A stretch of 28,698 nt of DNA, taken from the NCBI GenBank assembly GCA_023431405.1, contig JAEYVZ010000083.1, positions 1 to 28,698 on the forward strand, written 5' to 3'. Both the position numbers and the translations under genes were made by a program. A model generated the notes under the pieces. It was not told the origin of the DNA and did no database searches. It was given only the letters and a program-made list of their open reading frames with translations. This document shows, piece after piece, positions 1 through 6,137 of this stretch. The stretch comes from Actinomycetes bacterium (GTDB lineage: Bacteria; Actinomycetota; Actinomycetes; Actinomycetales; Microbacteriaceae). Numbering within the stretch: the first letter of the stretch is position 1; each line of letters opens with the position of its first letter.

Positions 1-474
1 CCCCAGCTTCATGCGGAGCCGGGCGACGTCATCGTCGTCCGCGGCGTCGGCCCGGTCGGTGTGCCCGGCATGCCGGAATGGGGCATGGCGCCCATCCCGC
101 GGGCTCTCGTCGAGCGCGGCGTGCGCGACATGGTGCGCATCAGCGATGGGCGGATGAGCGGCACGAGCTACGGGACCGTGGTCCTCCATGTCGCTCCGGA
201 GGCTGCCGTCGGCGGGCCGCTCGCTCTCGTCGAGGACGGCGACCTCATTCGTCTCAGCATCGCGACCCGCGCCCTCGACCTCCTCGTCGACGAGGCAGAG
301 CTCGCGTTCCGCACGCGGCGGTGGCGTCCACCCCGCACAGCCCATGTGCGCGGCTGGCCCCGTCTGTACCAGCAGCACGTGCTGCAGGCGCCACGCGGCT
401 GCGACCTCGATTTCCTGGTGGCCGACGACTCGGCGGGACGCCGATTCATCGAACCCGTCGTCGGCCGCTCCTGA
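1..474 (+). CDS. IlvD/Edd-family sugar-acid (aldonate) dehydratase, C-terminal part
   Basis: The reading frame is open from base 1 and ends with TGA at 472-474, so only the last 157 residues are present. IlvD/Edd enzymes are Fe-S dehydratases that turn dihydroxy acids or aldonates into 2-keto-3-deoxy acids. Visible family signatures are GMPEWGMAPIPRAL, the DGRMSGTSYGTVVLHVAPEA block and GGPLALVEDGDLI. The GRMSGT-YGTVVLH form and the tail (LYQQHVLQAPRGCDLDFL) resemble the arabonate/xylonate/gluconate branch rather than the dihydroxy-acid dehydratase of branched amino acid synthesis; this is from memory of the family. The next gene, a DapA-family lyase, starts 32 bases downstream on the same strand, so they are probably cotranscribed and act in sequence on a sugar acid. 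The exact substrate cannot be read from this fragment. Confidence 0.88.
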   Translation, partial: PQLHAEPGDVIVVRGVGPVGVPGMPEWGMAPIPRALVERGVRDMVRISDGRMSGTSYGTVVLHVAPEAAVGGPLALVEDGDLIRLSIATRALDLLVDEAELAFRTRRWRPPRTAHVRGWPRLYQQHVLQAPRGCDLDFLVADDSAGRRFIEPVVGRS

Positions 475-506
475 GCCCTTTCGTCCTTGAGAACGGAGAA
501 CAGATC

Positions 507-1433
507 TTGTCCCTGAACAAGCCGCTCGGCGGCGTCCTCCCTGTCATCCAGACCCCCTTCACCCGCGACGGCGAGATCGACGAGCGTGCGCTCGTGCGGG
601 AGCTCGCCTGGGTGCGCGACCAGGGTGTGGCCGGCTACGTCACCGGGATGGTGAGTGAGCTGCTGCGCCTGGAGACCGCCGAGCGCACGCAGCTCGCGGA
701 GATCGTCATCGACTCCGCCAAGAGCTACCGCCTCCTGTCGATCATCAGCGCCGGCGCGGAGAGCACCAAGGCCGCCGTCGCCCACGCGCGCCACGCCGAG
801 CGCAACGGCGCCGACGGGGTCATGGTGAACCCGCCCGTGACCGTGCAGCTTGATGATGAGGGCCTCCGTCAGTACTACACGGCGGTCATCGACGCGGTCG
901 GCATCCCGGTCGTGGTGCAGGATGCCAGCGGCTACGTGGGCAGGAGCATCTCGATCAGGCTGCAGGCCGAGCTGCTGCGCACCTTCGGGGAGCAGGTGTA
1001 CTTCAAGCCGGAGGCCTCGCCCATCGGCCCGCGCCTGTCCGAGCTGCGGGAGGCCACCGAGGGCGCTGCGCGCGTGTTCGAGGGGACCGGTGGCATCTCT
1101 CTCGTCGACAGCCATCGACGCGGCATCGTGGGGACCATGCCCGGCGCGGAGGTGTGCTGGGCCATCCAGTCGCTGTGGGAGGCGCTGGAGGGCGGGGACG
1201 ACGACCGGGCCTACGCGATCAGCGGACCGCTCAGCGCGCTCATCAGCATGCAGACCTCGATCGACGTGTTCGTGGCGGTGGAGAAGCACCTGCTGCGGGA
1301 ACAGGGTGTGCTGGAGTCGACCGCGGTACGCGGGCCGTCGGCCTTCCACCTCGATCCGGAGACCGTCGCCGAGGTCGACCGCCTGCACCTCCGTCTGAAG
1401 TCGGCCGTCGAGTCGGCCGCCGTCTGGCGCTGA
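507..1433 (+). CDS. DapA-family (class I aldolase/dehydratase) protein acting on a 2-keto acid
   Basis: This 308-residue protein is close to the usual DapA/NanA family length of about 300. I chose TTG 507 because GGAG lies just upstream and the family start (LGGVLPVIQTPFTRDGEID) follows at once. The Schiff-base lysine is Lys167 in VYFKPEAS. The usual catalytic tyrosine of the family (PVILYNVPG-type strand) is replaced: the matching strand reads IPVVVQDASGY, placing Gln138-Asp139 where Tyr-Asn is common. The usual GTTGE loop reads VTGMVSELLRL. It is therefore not a normal dihydrodipicolinate synthase. Next to a sugar-acid dehydratase it most likely cleaves or dehydrates a 2-keto-3-deoxy sugar acid; the specific reaction is inference. 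It ends 6 bases from the convergent IclR gene, with no obvious hairpin between. Confidence 0.85.
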   Translation: MSLNKPLGGVLPVIQTPFTRDGEIDERALVRELAWVRDQGVAGYVTGMVSELLRLETAERTQLAEIVIDSAKSYRLLSIISAGAESTKAAVAHARHAERNGADGVMVNPPVTVQLDDEGLRQYYTAVIDAVGIPVVVQDASGYVGRSISIRLQAELLRTFGEQVYFKPEASPIGPRLSELREATEGAARVFEGTGGISLVDSHRRGIVGTMPGAEVCWAIQSLWEALEGGDDDRAYAISGPLSALISMQTSIDVFVAVEKHLLREQGVLESTAVRGPSAFHLDPETVAEVDRLHLRLKSAVESAAVWR

Positions 1434-1439
1434 GAGCCG

Positions 1440-2237
1440 TCAGGACCGCGCGGCGAGCACCTCGGTCAGGTCGCGGCAGTGCTTCTTCAGCACTTCCGCG
1501 ACCATCGACGGGTGGCGAAGCTCCGGGGCGGCCTTCAGTCCGGTGACGCTGATCGCCGCCACCGTGGCGCCCGCGGCGCTGCGCAGGGGCACGGCGATGC
1601 ACATGATGCCGTCGCGGTCCTCTTCGTCGTCGATCGTGTAGCCGCGCTCGCGTGACACCGTGATGTCGGCGAGGAACTCCGCGGGGGTCGTGATGGTGTG
1701 CGATGTGTTGCGCGGCATCCCGGTGTGCGAGAGCACCCCCAGGATCTGCTCGTCGGAGGAGCCCATGAGAAGCGATTTGCCGACGGCGGAGCGGTGGGGC
1801 CACTCCTTCTCGCCCAGCCCCAGATTCACCTGCACGGCGCCGGGAGCATCGACCTGGGCGATGGCCACGGCCCAGTTGTCGTGGATGACGGCGATCCGCG
1901 AGGTCAATCCGGTCTCGGCGGAGAGCGCCTCGAGGTACGGGCGGGCGACGTCGCCGATCGTCGTCTGGGAGGCGGCACGGTTGCCGAGACGGATGAGCCC
2001 GAGGCCGAGCCGGTAGCGGCGGGCGTGGCCCGTGCCCTGGTCGGACACCATTCCGTAGGCCTTCAGGGTGTGCAGCGTGGAGAAGACGCTGCCCTTCGAC
2101 ATGCCCACCGCTTTGGCGAGTTCGGTGAGTGTCATGCCTTGTCTGCCGGAATCGTCGGCGAGCGCGTTCAGGAGGGTGAACGCCTTGGCCACCGACTGCA
2201 CGCCGTACTTGGGTTCGCTCTCGACGACATCCGACAT
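1440..2237 (-). CDS. IclR-family transcriptional regulator (first)
   Basis: A 265-residue protein with the IclR layout: an N-terminal winged helix (about residues 13-75, recognition helix around MSKGSVFSTLHTL) and a C-terminal effector domain of GAF-like fold (GKSLLMGSSDEQIL, RERGYTIDDEEDRDGIMCIAVPL). The ATG at 2237 is chosen because GGATAGGA lies just upstream; an upstream in-frame extension would read through the palindrome at 2259-2275. IclR proteins usually bind small carboxylic or sugar acids and control adjacent catabolic genes. It converges on the DapA-like gene and is divergent from the second IclR gene. The palindrome 22 bases before its start suggests autoregulation. Its effector is unknown, with a 2-keto-3-deoxy acid or pathway end product the natural candidate. 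Confidence 0.9.
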   Translation of the reverse strand: MSDVVESEPKYGVQSVAKAFTLLNALADDSGRQGMTLTELAKAVGMSKGSVFSTLHTLKAYGMVSDQGTGHARRYRLGLGLIRLGNRAASQTTIGDVARPYLEALSAETGLTSRIAVIHDNWAVAIAQVDAPGAVQVNLGLGEKEWPHRSAVGKSLLMGSSDEQILGVLSHTGMPRNTSHTITTPAEFLADITVSRERGYTIDDEEDRDGIMCIAVPLRSAAGATVAAISVTGLKAAPELRHPSMVAEVLKKHCRDLTEVLAARS

Positions 2238-2258
2238 GATTTTCCTATCCTTAACGTC

Positions 2259-2275
2259 GTTCCGTAGAACGGAAC
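2259..2275. promoter_or_regulatory. Perfect palindrome, candidate IclR operator
   Basis: GTTCCGT-AGA-ACGGAAC is a perfect inverted repeat with 7-base arms and a 3-base centre. It lies in the 204-base space between the divergent IclR genes, just upstream of the first one. Its core has the form TTCC-N7-GGAA, shared with the palindrome at 4877-4891. The site is seen directly; binding by an IclR protein is inference. Confidence 0.6.
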
Positions 2276-2441
2276 AATTGCCACAGTCTAGCCCGTACAA
2301 GAGGTGCCGGATGGGAAATCAGGGTAAGGCATCTCGTGTCGCAGGGGGACCCGGGAATCGCCGTGCTCCGCGCGGGGTATCGCGACGCGGATGGAGCATG
2401 ATGGAGTACTCGGATTCGCAGATGCGTGGGAGAGGTGTGCC

Positions 2442-3230
2442 GTGAGCGAGATCCCCGATCCCGACCAGCGGCTCGTCGGATCCGATCGTGTGCTCGCGGT
2501 GCTGATCGAGCTCGGCGCGCACCCGCGCGGGGTCACACTCGACGAGCTCGCTCAGACCCTCCACAGCCCGAAATCGACCGTCCATCGAGCCCTCGTGTCG
2601 CTGAGGAAAGCGGGGCTTGCCGCACAGATCGGCCGCGGTGAGTATCTGCTGGGCGACGAGTTCCTGCGGATCGCATTCCGGAACTACGCTGACCGACCCG
2701 ACGCGGCTCTCATCACTCCGATCCTCGAGCAGCTCTCGCAGACCTTCGAAGAGACGGTGCATTACGCCGTCCTCGACGGCGCGGAGGTCGTCTACCGCGC
2801 CAAGACCGACCCTCCCGGGGGCAGCGTGCGCCTGACATCGGTGATCGGCGGACGAAACCCGGCATACCGGACCGCGGTCGGGAAGCTGCTGCTGAGCTAC
2901 GCCGTCGACAGCGAGGAGGCGCTTCGGGAGGTGCTCGGTCCGGAGCCGCTCGCCGCGCAGACCGCCCACACCATCACCGACCCGGCCGTGCTGTGGCGGG
3001 AGCTGCAGGAGACGCGCGCGCGGGGCTACGCCGTCGACGACCAGGAGAACGAGGTGGGCGTCAACTGCGTCGCCGTGCCTGCGGGCCTGGATGCACGGCT
3101 GCGGCCGACCGGGGCGGTCAGTGTCAGCGCCCTTGCCTTCCGCACACCGCTGAGCTCGCTCATCGAGCGGATCGATGAGATCGTCGAGCTCGCGGCAGGG
3201 CTGCCGGGCGACCACCTCGCCCGCAGCTGA
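2442..3230 (+). CDS. IclR-family transcriptional regulator (second)
   Basis: A 262-residue IclR-type protein. The GTG at 2442 is chosen because GGGAGAG lies about eight bases upstream; an in-frame ATG at 2391 would add 17 residues with no family match. The N-terminal winged helix spans about residues 10-70 (VTLDELAQTLHSPKSTVHRALVSL). The effector domain includes RTAVGKLLLSY, TITDPAVLWRELQETRARGYAVDDQENEVGVNCVAVP and a final SSLIERIDEIVELA helix. It is divergent from the first IclR gene and convergent with the SDR gene, from which a GC-rich hairpin separates it. Two IclR regulators of different sequence in one catabolic cluster suggest sensing of two metabolites or two regulons. Neither effector can be assigned. 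Confidence 0.9.
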   Translation: MSEIPDPDQRLVGSDRVLAVLIELGAHPRGVTLDELAQTLHSPKSTVHRALVSLRKAGLAAQIGRGEYLLGDEFLRIAFRNYADRPDAALITPILEQLSQTFEETVHYAVLDGAEVVYRAKTDPPGGSVRLTSVIGGRNPAYRTAVGKLLLSYAVDSEEALREVLGPEPLAAQTAHTITDPAVLWRELQETRARGYAVDDQENEVGVNCVAVPAGLDARLRPTGAVSVSALAFRTPLSSLIERIDEIVELAAGLPGDHLARS

Positions 3231-3241
3231 ATCCTGACGCT

Positions 3242-3264
3242 GCCCGGTCGTCCGCTTGCCGGGC
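3242..3264. terminator. Candidate bidirectional terminator hairpin
   Basis: GCCCGG (3242-3247) pairs with CCGGGC (3259-3264) around an 11-base loop. It fills the short gap between the convergent second IclR gene and the SDR gene. There is no T-rich tail, as is common in high-GC genomes, so function is only likely from its position. Confidence 0.4.
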
Positions 3265-3939
3265 TCAGTAGGTGGCGCGGCCGCCGCTGATGTCGTACAC
3301 GGCGCCGGTGGAGAACGACACCTTGTCGGAGGCCAGCCATGCGACGAGCTCGGCGACCTCGTCGGCGCGCCCGATCCGCTTCATCGGGATGAGATTCGTG
3401 ATGTGCGCGAGAACGTCGGGCGCGGTCGTGTCGTTCATGGGGGTGGCGATCACGGCGGGAGCGATCGCGTTCACGAGCACGCCGGTGGTCGCGAGCTCTT
3501 TGCCCGCCGACTTCGTCAGGGCGATGACCGCGGCCTTGGATGCCGAATAGGCGGCGAGGTTCGGATTTCCGTCTTTGCCCGCCATGCTGGCGAAGTTCAC
3601 GACGCGGCCCCAGCCGCGCTCGATCATCGGCGGGACGAAGGCGCGCATCATCGTGACGGTGCCGAGCACGTTCACCTCGAGGGTGCGCCGCCAGTCGTCG
3701 AGCCGGCTGTCGATGAGCGCGACGTTCGGCCCCACGATGCCGGCGGAGTTGATGAGGATGTCGACCGGGCCGATCTCGGCGGCGAGAGCCTCGACGGCGG
3801 CGGTGTCGGTGATGTCGACGCGGTGATCGGCGCCGTCGGCCCGATCGACGGTGATGACCTCGATGCCGTCGCGGCGGAGTCGGTCCGCGGCGGCGGCGCC
3901 GAGTCCGCTGGCTCCGCCGGTGATGAGTGCTCGTGTCAT
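3265..3939 (-). CDS. Short-chain dehydrogenase, likely 2-keto-3-deoxyaldonate 4-dehydrogenase type
   Basis: A 224-residue classical SDR. It has the nucleotide-binding glycine motif TGGASGLG (7-14), an acidic residue after the second strand (Asp32 in VITVDRADG, which favours NAD over NADP), NSAG (64-67), and the catalytic set Asn90, Ser118, Tyr131 and Lys135. ATG 3939 is preferred because AGGAG sits six bases upstream; an ATG at 3960 overlaps the stop of the upstream FAH gene as ATGA and would add seven residues. The close coupling to an FAH hydrolase matches known oxidative routes in which an SDR oxidises 2-keto-3-deoxy-L-fuconate, -rhamnonate or -pentonate at C4 to a 2,4-diketo acid. The substrate assignment is inference from context. 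Confidence 0.85.
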   Translation of the reverse strand: MTRALITGGASGLGAAAADRLRRDGIEVITVDRADGADHRVDITDTAAVEALAAEIGPVDILINSAGIVGPNVALIDSRLDDWRRTLEVNVLGTVTMMRAFVPPMIERGWGRVVNFASMAGKDGNPNLAAYSASKAAVIALTKSAGKELATTGVLVNAIAPAVIATPMNDTTAPDVLAHITNLIPMKRIGRADEVAELVAWLASDKVSFSTGAVYDISGGRATY

Positions 3940-3956
3940 GGGTGCTCCTGTCGTCG

Positions 3957-4817
3957 TCATCGGGGTGCCACCACTCGCTGCCGCTGGGTGCCCAGCCCGT
4001 CTATGCCGAGTTCCATCACGTCGGCCGGCTGCAGCCAGATCTGCGGCGAATGACCCATGCCCACCCCCGGCGGAGTGCCCGTGTTGATGAGGTCGCCGGG
4101 TTCGAGCACGAGGAACTGGCTGATGTAGTGGACGATGACGTACGGGTCGAAGATCATCGTCGACGTGCTGCCGGTCTGGCGGCGGGTGCCGTTGACGTCG
4201 AGCCACATGTCGAGCGCGGTGACGTCGGGCACCTCGTCGGGTGTGACGAGCCACGGACCGGTCGGATTGAAGGTCTCGGCCGACTTGCCCTTGAGCCACT
4301 GCCCTCCCCGCTCGAGCTGGAAGGCGCGTTCGCTCACGTCGTTGACGAGCACCCAGCCGGCGATGTGGTCGCGCGCCTGTGCGGGCGAGTCGAGGTAGCT
4401 GGCGCGCGTGCCGATGACGATGCCGAGTTCGACCTCCCAGTCGGTCTTGGTCGCTCCCCGCGGGATGCGGACGTCGTCGTGCGGGCCGACCATCGTGTTC
4501 GGCGATTTGGTGAACAGGATCGGCTCGTCCGGGACCGCCTGTCCGGTCTCGGCCGCGTGATCGCGGTAGTTGAGGCCCACGCAGATGATCTGGTGCGGGC
4601 GCGCGATCGGCGACCCGATCCGCTCTCCCGCCAGCGGTCGAACCTGACCCTGCGCGGCCCGCTGCTCGACGATCGGCGCGATCCGGGCGAGCATTCCGCT
4701 GGCGAAGAACCGTTCGTCGATGTCGGTGACGATGTCGGAGAGGTCGACGTAGGTGTCATCGGAGACGAGGGCGGCGGGGCGTTCCTGTCCCGGCGCGCCC
4801 AAACGGAGGATCTTCAT
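3957..4817 (-). CDS. FAH-family hydrolase, likely 2,4-diketo-3-deoxyaldonate hydrolase
   Basis: A 286-residue member of the fumarylacetoacetate hydrolase family, which cleaves C-C bonds of diketo acids. Key features are LNYRDHAAE with His87, the metal ligands Glu128 and Glu130 (TDWEVELGIVIG) and Asp160 (LVNDVSER), and the block GTPPGVGMG. The N-terminus (MKILRLGAPGQERPAAL) and the ERGGQWLKGKSAETFNPTGPW stretch closely resemble 2,4-diketo-3-deoxy-L-fuconate/rhamnonate hydrolases as I remember them. ATG 4817 is preceded by AGGAG. Translation is coupled to the SDR gene. Expected products are pyruvate plus lactate (from a 6-deoxyhexose) or glycolate (from a pentose). The promoter region is shared with the divergent FAD oxidase and holds a palindrome at 4877-4891. 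An alternative name would be ureidoglycolate lyase or acylpyruvase, common mis-annotations of this family. Confidence 0.87.
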   Translation of the reverse strand: MKILRLGAPGQERPAALVSDDTYVDLSDIVTDIDERFFASGMLARIAPIVEQRAAQGQVRPLAGERIGSPIARPHQIICVGLNYRDHAAETGQAVPDEPILFTKSPNTMVGPHDDVRIPRGATKTDWEVELGIVIGTRASYLDSPAQARDHIAGWVLVNDVSERAFQLERGGQWLKGKSAETFNPTGPWLVTPDEVPDVTALDMWLDVNGTRRQTGSTSTMIFDPYVIVHYISQFLVLEPGDLINTGTPPGVGMGHSPQIWLQPADVMELGIDGLGTQRQRVVAPR

Positions 4818-4876
4818 GCGTGCTCCTATCGAGGGGGTCTCGATCAGAGTACAGTAATTCCATATAGCACAATGAG

Positions 4877-4891
4877 TTCCATTTAATGGAA
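4877..4891. promoter_or_regulatory. Perfect palindrome, candidate IclR operator in divergent promoter
   Basis: TTCCATT-T-AATGGAA is a perfect inverted repeat with 7-base arms in the 84-base gap between the FAH operon and the FAD oxidase. It ends 10 bases before the GTG of the oxidase, so a bound protein would block that promoter. A further TTCCAT half-site begins at 4858, 19 bases upstream. The core, TTCC-N7-GGAA, has the same spacing as the palindrome at 2259-2275. The region is unusually AT-rich for this window. Which of the two IclR proteins binds is unknown. Confidence 0.55.
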
Positions 4892-4901
4892 TAGGTGATA
4901 C

Positions 4902-6095
4902 GTGGTGGACACCATCGGTGTGGTCGGCGCGGGGATCGTGGGCATGGCGGTCGCGCGCGCGGTCGCCGCGCGCGGACGAGACGTCGTCGTGCTCGAGAAG
5001 GAGCATCGGGTCGCGGCACACCAGACGGGCCACAACTCAGGAGTCGTGCACGCCGGCATCTACTACTCCCCGGGTTCGCTGAAGGCACGGCTGTCGGCGA
5101 AGGGGCGCATCGCGACCCGTGACTACTGCGCGGACAAGCGTCTCCCGTTCACGGAGGCCGGCAAGCTGGTCGTGGCCACGACAGCGGCCGAGAACGTCGC
5201 GCTCGACGAACTGGAGCGCAGGGCGAGGGAGAGCGGGGTGCCGGGCCTGCGACGCATCGCATCCCGCGAGATCGCTGAGATCGAACCGCACGTGGTCGGG
5301 ATCTCCGCACTCCATTCACCCCACACCGCCGTGGTCGACTACGCGGCCATCACGGAAGCCATGGCGCAGGACGTCCGACGCGACGGCGGCCGAGTGCTCT
5401 TCGGGCATGAGGTGCGCGCCGTCCGTCGCGGCGGTGATGGCGTGGTCGTGGAGACCGCGGCGGGCGTGCACCGGTTCCGGCGGCTGGTGGTGTGCGCGGG
5501 AGTCCAGTCGGATGCCGTTGCGAGGCTCGTCGGCGCCGACCCGTCCCCGCGCATCCTGCCGTTCCGCGGGGAGTACTGGGAGCTCCGGCCCGATCGCGCG
5601 GGCCTCGTGCGCGGCATGGTCTACCCCGTGCCCGATCCGCGCTATCCGTTCCTGGGTGTGCACTTCACGCGCGGAGTCTACGGCGACGTGCACGTGGGCC
5701 CGAGCGCGGTCCCCGCACTCGCTCGCGAAGGGTACGGCTGGGGCGACATCTCGCTGCGCGACACGTGGCAGTCCCTGCGCTGGCCGGGGGCGCCGGCGCT
5801 CCTGCGCACGCACTGGCGTATGGGCGCGAAAGAGGTGGCGGGGTCGCTGTTCAAACGCCTCTACTTCGCCGAGGCGCGTCGATTCATCCCCGAGCTGTCG
5901 ATCGGCGACCTCGCCCGGCGGGGGCCTTCGGGCGTGCGCGCTCAAGCGTGGGGTCGCGATGGAGCTCTCCTCGACGACTTCGCCGTCGAACGACTCGGGC
6001 CGGTGACCTTGCTGCGCAATGCGCCCTCGCCGGCGGCCACCTCCGCCATCCCGATCGCCGAGTACCTGCTCGACGTGCAGCGCATCCTCGACTGA
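4902..6095 (+). CDS. lhgO: LhgO-type FAD-dependent (S)-2-hydroxyacid oxidase/dehydrogenase
   Basis: A 397-residue DAO-fold flavoprotein of the L-2-hydroxyglutarate oxidase group. It has the FAD-binding motif GAGIVG (9-14), the family-specific HNSGVVHAGIYY (44-55), LVVCAG in the middle, and a C-terminal NAPSPAATSAIPIA block that lines the flavin. LhgO proteins oxidise L-2-hydroxyglutarate to 2-oxoglutarate at the membrane and feed electrons to quinone. Beside a sugar-acid operon it could instead oxidise another (S)-2-hydroxy acid, such as L-lactate from a 6-deoxyhexonate route; this is inference. The start is GTG 4902 or GTG 4905. AGGTG at 4894-4898 is a weak ribosome site, and TAGGTG seven bases before 4905 could equally be a leaderless -10 box. 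It is divergent from the FAH gene and convergent with the next dehydrogenase. Confidence 0.85.
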   Translation: MVDTIGVVGAGIVGMAVARAVAARGRDVVVLEKEHRVAAHQTGHNSGVVHAGIYYSPGSLKARLSAKGRIATRDYCADKRLPFTEAGKLVVATTAAENVALDELERRARESGVPGLRRIASREIAEIEPHVVGISALHSPHTAVVDYAAITEAMAQDVRRDGGRVLFGHEVRAVRRGGDGVVVETAAGVHRFRRLVVCAGVQSDAVARLVGADPSPRILPFRGEYWELRPDRAGLVRGMVYPVPDPRYPFLGVHFTRGVYGDVHVGPSAVPALAREGYGWGDISLRDTWQSLRWPGAPALLRTHWRMGAKEVAGSLFKRLYFAEARRFIPELSIGDLARRGPSGVRAQAWGRDGALLDDFAVERLGPVTLLRNAPSPAATSAIPIAEYLLDVQRILD

Positions 6096-6099
6096 GGCC

Positions 6100-6120
6100 G
6101 GCGGAAGACGGCGCTCCGCC
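6100..6120. terminator. Candidate bidirectional terminator hairpin
   Basis: GGCGGA (6100-6105) pairs with TCCGCC (6115-6120) around a 9-base loop. It lies in the 42-base gap between two convergent genes, the LhgO-type oxidase and the FAD/Fe-S dehydrogenase. There is no T-run. Confidence 0.4.
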
Positions 6121-6137
6121 CCCTCGCCGATCATGCG

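Noticed and set aside
168..1388. A long minus-strand open frame opposite the DapA-like gene
   Set aside because: It has no family resemblance and its composition is that expected of a GC-rich antisense frame; the plus strand carries the DapA and dehydratase motifs.
3940..4299. Upstream extension of the SDR frame
   Set aside because: It runs antisense-free but out of frame through the FAH gene and is not SDR-like; the SDR start with its ribosome site is at 3939.
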